A program made the position numbers and the translations under genes. A stretch of 8,995 nucleotides of DNA from Propionibacterium sp. GTDB taxonomy: Bacteria > Actinomycetota > Actinomycetes > Actinomycetales > Actinomycetaceae. This document shows, piece by piece, positions 6,937 through 8,995 of the stretch. The stretch covers positions 1 to 8,995 of the forward strand of contig JAKECL010000044.1 of the NCBI GenBank assembly GCA_030460725.1, in the 5' to 3' direction. The notes beneath the pieces are model-generated. The model had not been told where the DNA came from and did not search any database. It was given only the letters and a program-made list of their open reading frames with translations. How positions within the stretch are numbered: the first letter of the stretch is position 1; the number at the start of each line of letters is the position of its first letter.

Positions 6937-8814
6937 TCAGTCGCGTCGGGAGCGGCGACGCCGACGACCCTCGTGCTGCGCATTCTCCTCGGCCACCTTC
7001 TCCGCCTCGCCCTCGTCGTAGAGCGCATCCACCTGGTCGGAGAAGTCGTGGAGGACCTTGCTGCGGCGAAGCTTGAGGGAGGGGGTGAGGTAACCGTTCT
7101 CGACGGTGAAGGCCGCATCGAGGATCCGGAAGCGTCGGATGGACTCCGCACGCGAGACCTGGGAGTTGGCGCGGTCGATGGCGCGCTGCAGGGAGTCGCG
7201 GACCTCCGGGAGGTCGGCGGCGGTCGCCGGGTCCACGACGTCGAGGTTCTTGGAGCGCAGCCAGACGGGCAGCATCTCGGGGTCCAGGGTGACCAGGGCG
7301 CCGATGTAGGGGCGTCCGTCCCCCACGACGACGACGTGGCTGATGAGGGGATGGGTCTGGAGGGCGTCCTCCAGGACCTCCGGGGAGACGTTCTTGCCTC
7401 CGGCGGTCACGATGAGTTCCTTCTTGCGCCCCGTGATGCGCAGCTGGCCCTTGCGGTCCAGGGTCCCCAGGTCCCCGGTGTGGAACCAGCCTCCGGTCAG
7501 TGCACGGGCCGTGTCCTCGGGCAGGTGGTGGTAGCCGCGCATGACGGAGATGCCCTTGACCAGGACCTCTCCGTCCTCTGCGGTGCGCACGGAGTTGCCG
7601 GGCAGGACTTCTCCGACCCCGCCCACGGGGTTGGCACCCAGACGCTGCACCGTGATGGGTCCCGTTGTCTCCGACAGGCCGTAGCCCTGCAGCAGGGTGA
7701 TTCCGGCGCCGGAGAAGAACTGGGCGAGATCGGTGGCCAGGGGCGCGCCACCGGAGACCACGTAGGCGATGTTGGGTCCCAGTGCCGCACGTACCTTCCC
7801 CAGCACCAGTCGCTCCGCCAGGCGATGACGCAGACGCAGTGCGGGAGAGGGACCGAAGGCGCTCTCCTGCGCAGCGCTGTGGCTGCGCGCCTGCTTGGCG
7901 GACCAGGCGAAGATGCGGTGGCGCACCCCGTGGCCGGCCTTCGAGGAGGCGGCGTTGTAGACCTTCTCCAGGACGCGCGGCACCGCCAGCAGCGCCGAAG
8001 GTCTGAAGGCCTGGATGTCGGGGAGCAGGCGCTTGACATCGGGGGAGAAGGCGATGGTGCCGTGGCCGCCGAGAACCGCGTGCATGACGAAGCGCGCGAG
8101 GACATGGGCGAGCGGCAGGAACAGCAGGAGTCGCGTGCGCGGGGAGTCGATGACCTCGGGCAACACCTGGTAGACGGCCTTCGTGGTGCCCACGAAGTTC
8201 GAGTGCGTGAGCACCACGCCCTTGGGGACGCCGGTGGTGCCGGAGGTGTAGATGATGGTGGCCACGTCCTGGGCACGCACGGCCGCCGAGCGGTCGTCGA
8301 CCTCGGAGGGGGCGACCCTGCGCGCAGCCGAGCTCAGGGTGCGCAGGGCCCCCCGGTCCAGGGAGTCGATGGAGCGCACCCCCGGGGTGCGCACGGACTC
8401 CACCAGCTCCGCCTGCTGGGAGGTCGCGGTGAAGACGTGCACGACCTCCGCATCGGCAAGGATGTGCGCGATCTGTGCGGCGGAGTCGGACTCGTAGATG
8501 GGGACCGTCACCGCTCCGACGCTGAGGATTCCCAAGTCGAGCAGCATCCACTCGAAGCTGGTGGGGGAGAGGACCGCCACCGACTCACCCGGACGCACAC
8601 CCAGGCCGATGAGGCCCCGCGCGACGTCCACGACACGCGAGACGAGTTCCTGGGCGCGCACGGGACGCCAGGCGCCGACCTCGCTGCGCTCCTCCACGAC
8701 GACGTCGTCGGGTCGGGCCTCAGCTCTGGCGCGGAGCATCCCCTGGATGGACTCCGAGGGGTCGATGGTGAAACGGGGCGTGTCGGTGAAGGACCCGTCG
8801 CGGTTCTTCCTCAT
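6937..8814 (-). CDS. Long-chain fatty-acid-CoA ligase (FadD15-type AMP-forming synthetase), copy 2
   Basis: A 625-residue AMP-forming acyl-CoA synthetase, paralogous along its length to the gene at 4806-6734. Motifs are YTSGTTGVPKG (189-199), GYGLSETTG (378-386), GGWFHTGDLG (441-450), the hinge region around RKKELIVTAGGKN (463-475), and NGYLTPSLKLRR (573-584) with probable catalytic Lys581. It lacks the 28-residue insertion of copy 1 and ends in a strongly basic tail, GRRRRRSRRD (616-625), absent from copy 1. The reading frame stays open upstream to the window edge, but the ATG at 8814 is preferred: MRKNRDGSFTDTP aligns with the start of copy 1, GAGAGGA lies ten bases upstream, and the extra upstream frame is low-complexity repeat sequence. 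Residues 459-507 lie in a DNA tract identical to copy 1. The likely role is activating fatty acids for lipid synthesis or turnover; no beta-oxidation gene is nearby. Confidence 0.95.
   Translation of the reverse strand: MRKNRDGSFTDTPRFTIDPSESIQGMLRARAEARPDDVVVEERSEVGAWRPVRAQELVSRVVDVARGLIGLGVRPGESVAVLSPTSFEWMLLDLGILSVGAVTVPIYESDSAAQIAHILADAEVVHVFTATSQQAELVESVRTPGVRSIDSLDRGALRTLSSAARRVAPSEVDDRSAAVRAQDVATIIYTSGTTGVPKGVVLTHSNFVGTTKAVYQVLPEVIDSPRTRLLLFLPLAHVLARFVMHAVLGGHGTIAFSPDVKRLLPDIQAFRPSALLAVPRVLEKVYNAASSKAGHGVRHRIFAWSAKQARSHSAAQESAFGPSPALRLRHRLAERLVLGKVRAALGPNIAYVVSGGAPLATDLAQFFSGAGITLLQGYGLSETTGPITVQRLGANPVGGVGEVLPGNSVRTAEDGEVLVKGISVMRGYHHLPEDTARALTGGWFHTGDLGTLDRKGQLRITGRKKELIVTAGGKNVSPEVLEDALQTHPLISHVVVVGDGRPYIGALVTLDPEMLPVWLRSKNLDVVDPATAADLPEVRDSLQRAIDRANSQVSRAESIRRFRILDAAFTVENGYLTPSLKLRRSKVLHDFSDQVDALYDEGEAEKVAEENAQHEGRRRRRSRRD
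7295..7443 (-). repeat. 149-bp tract identical between the two fadD genes (copy in fadD 2)
   Basis: This is the partner of 5125-5273, displaced by 2170 bp in the same orientation. Outside it, the longest shared exact stretches I found between the two genes are only about 30 bp, at conserved motifs. Confidence 0.95.
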
Positions 8815-8824
8815 GGTGGGTGCG

Positions 8825-8831
8825 TCCTCTC
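8825..8831 (-). promoter_or_regulatory. Ribosome binding site of fadD copy 2
   Basis: On the minus strand GAGAGGA lies ten bases before the ATG at 8814. It supports that ATG over the GTG or other codons available in the open frame further upstream. Confidence 0.6.
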
Positions 8832-8866
8832 TGAGGGGCGGGCTCCCGGCACCGCCGCTGACACGC

Positions 8867-8872
8867 ACTGTA
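8867..8872 (-). promoter_or_regulatory. Candidate -10 element (TACAGT) for fadD copy 2
   Basis: TACAGT on the minus strand fits TAnnnT and would start transcription near 8860, giving a leader of about 46 bases before the ATG. No recognisable -35 hexamer is present. Confidence 0.4.
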
Positions 8873-8927
8873 GTGGGCGAGCGCCGGACTCTCGCGTCGG
8901 TGGGCCGGAGAGGCCCGAGGGCGAGCG

Positions 8928-8993
8928 CCGGGAGGAGTGAGACCGGGAGGAGTGAGACCGGGAGGAGTCCCGCCCCTGGTCTCACTCCTCCCG
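8928..8993. repeat. 15-bp tandem repeat facing an inverted copy (possible terminator of a gene to the right)
   Basis: CCGGGAGGAGTGAGA occurs twice in tandem (8928-8942, 8943-8957), followed by an 11-base partial third copy (8958-8968). An inverted copy, GGTCTCACTCCTCCCG (8978-8993), can pair over 16 bp with 8944-8959, or with the other copies in shifted registers. The element is upstream of the fadD copy 2 promoter. I read it as a probable intergenic hairpin, perhaps the terminator of a leftward gene outside the window whose 3' arm has been tandemly duplicated. No gene is seen between 8815 and 8995. Confidence 0.7.
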
Positions 8994-8995
8994 CG

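Noticed and set aside
6919..8940. A 673-codon open frame on the + strand opposite fadD copy 2.
   Set aside because: It is antisense to a clear enzyme gene, has no family motifs, and is repetitive in Gly/Val/Asp/Arg, as expected from a G+C-rich codon shadow.
8815..8985. N-terminal extension of fadD copy 2 through the 15-bp repeats (LLPVS-type repeats that look like a signal peptide).
   Set aside because: It has no counterpart in the paralogue or family, there is a ribosome binding site before the ATG at 8814, and the apparent hydrophobic repeat is the reading of a DNA repeat.
8928..8993. CRISPR-like array.
   Set aside because: Units are 15 bp and directly abutting with no spacers, so this is a tandem repeat plus an inverted copy.

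Overview
The window comes from a high-GC Gram-positive chromosome. Base composition is strongly G+C-rich, UvrA carries the actinobacterial form of its middle zinc module, and several promoters have TAnnnT -10 hexamers set directly against start codons. I infer an actinobacterium, possibly from the Actinomyces/Schaalia group, but the genus is a guess. Gene content is ordinary housekeeping and lipid metabolism. I see no mobile element, CRISPR array, RNA gene or defence cassette, and no convincing new multi-gene system.

Layout, left to right: the 3' end of a probable cation P-type ATPase gene (+, cut by the window edge); a YciI-family gene (-) whose stop codon overlaps the ATPase stop in a shared CTAG; an alpha/beta hydrolase resembling 3-oxoadipate enol-lactonase (+); a second, paralogous YciI gene (-); uvrA (+), divergent from that YciI gene; then two tandem long-chain acyl-CoA synthetase genes (FadD15-type, both -). 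The last 180 bp form a non-coding leader and repeat region that continues past the right edge.

The most informative signals are regulatory and evolutionary. (1) A 14/16 match to the actinobacterial LexA (SOS) box overlaps the -35 region of uvrA, so uvrA is probably damage-inducible. (2) uvrA and both yciI genes lack a Shine-Dalgarno sequence and have a -10-like hexamer exactly 6 nt before the start codon, which predicts leaderless mRNAs; the hydrolase and the two fadD genes have ordinary ribosome binding sites. (3) The two fadD paralogues share a 149-bp tract of perfect DNA identity inside otherwise diverged genes, a signature of gene conversion. (4) Convergent pairs end in compact shared hairpins; in the uvrA/fadD pair both stop codons lie inside the stem. 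(5) The fadD-fadD spacer holds overlapping inverted repeats, and the right edge holds a 15-bp tandem repeat facing an inverted copy.

Functionally, UvrA acts in nucleotide excision repair, the FadD pair activates fatty acids, and the hydrolase and YciI proteins are small enzymes of unknown substrate. Nothing in the sequence ties these into one pathway; nearly all the genes appear to be separate transcription units.
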